NCBI GenBank assembly: GCA_964585685.1
Contig: CAZPEP010000021.1
Location: 1 to 14,906 of the forward strand
Length of the DNA stretch: 14,906 bases
DNA from: JALHVH01 sp964585685
GTDB taxonomy: Bacteria > Acidobacteriota > Aminicenantia > Aminicenantales > Saccharicenantaceae
Direction: 5' to 3'
Notes under the pieces: generated by a model
Database searches by the model: none
What the model saw: only the letters and a program-made list of their open reading frames with translations
Told to the model about the DNA's origin: nothing
Shown: in pieces, positions 14,774 to 14,906 of the stretch
Numbering within the stretch: the stretch's first letter is position 1
Layout: each line of letters opens with the position of its first letter
Made by a program: the position numbers and the translations under genes

Positions 14774-14906
14774 CTATTCGATGATCTCCGTGACCGTTCC
14801 GGCGCCGACCGTCCGCCCGCCCTCGCGGATCGCGAACCGCAGGGCGTTCTCCATCGCCACGTCCGCGATCAGCTCGATCTCCAGGTTCACATTGTCCCCC
14901 GGCATC
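14774..14906 (-). CDS. tuf: Elongation factor Tu (EF-Tu), C-terminal fragment at window edge
   Basis: EF-Tu carries aminoacyl-tRNA to the ribosome as a GTP complex. Only the last 43 codons are in the window; the rest lies beyond base 14906, so the gene is cut by the edge rather than broken. The fragment reads MPGDNVNLEIELI, then MENALRFAIREGGRTVGAG, ending TVTEIIE and a TAG stop. This is the highly conserved end of domain III. Being upstream of rpmG-trnW-secE, it is the rif-side tuf copy; whether a second copy follows fusA cannot be seen. The 42-nt gap to rpmG contains only the rpmG ribosome binding site. Confidence 0.97.
   Translation of the reverse strand, partial: MPGDNVNLEIELIADVAMENALRFAIREGGRTVGAGTVTEIIE

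Overview
This window is one uninterrupted block of bacterial information-processing genes. Every gene lies on the minus strand, so transcription runs from 14906 toward 1. In that order it holds the 3' end of tuf (EF-Tu), rpmG (L33), a tRNA-Trp(CCA) gene, secE, nusG, rplK, rplA, rplJ, rplL, rpoB and rpoC, then rpsL, rpsG and most of fusA (EF-G). This is the 'rif' cluster followed directly by the start of the 'str' cluster. No mobile element, CRISPR array, phage gene or hypothetical gene is visible, and no gap between genes exceeds about 135 bases.

The DNA is GC-rich, with strong G/C preference at third codon positions, which also explains the long open frames on the opposite strand. The organism is a bacterium. 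RpoB carries a cysteine-rich insertion of about 60 residues (two Cys4 zinc-ribbon-like clusters) near its N-terminus, and the RNA polymerase has both an SI2-like insert in beta and an SI3-like insert in the beta' trigger loop. From memory this combination fits Acidobacteriota and relatives such as Aminicenantes best. That placement is an inference and was not checked against a database.

Layout: 14906-14498 holds the tuf 3' end, rpmG and tRNA-Trp, with only 7 nt between the rpmG stop and the tRNA 5' end. 14429-11616 holds secE-nusG-rplKAJL, packed with gaps of 8-14 nt or overlaps, and most ribosome binding sites lie on or beside the previous stop codon. A 79-nt gap with a strong GC-rich hairpin separates rplL from rpoB. 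rpoB and rpoC overlap at a TGATG junction. After rpoC, a 135-nt gap holds the only convincing promoter: TTGACA, 17 nt, then an extended TATCAT. It drives rpsL-rpsG-fusA through a leader of about 67 nt.

The genes supply translation factors (EF-Tu, EF-G), ribosomal proteins of both subunits (L33, L11, L1, L10, L7/L12, S12, S7), the core RNA polymerase subunits, the elongation factor NusG and the translocon subunit SecE. Points of most interest are the RpoB zinc-ribbon insertion, an Arg at S12 position 88 (in other bacteria a streptomycin-resistance residue), unusual residues in EF-G, the hairpin after rplL, and a possible Shine-Dalgarno-masking structure in the rpsL leader. I see no evidence of a wholly new system; this is a conserved housekeeping region with lineage-specific details.
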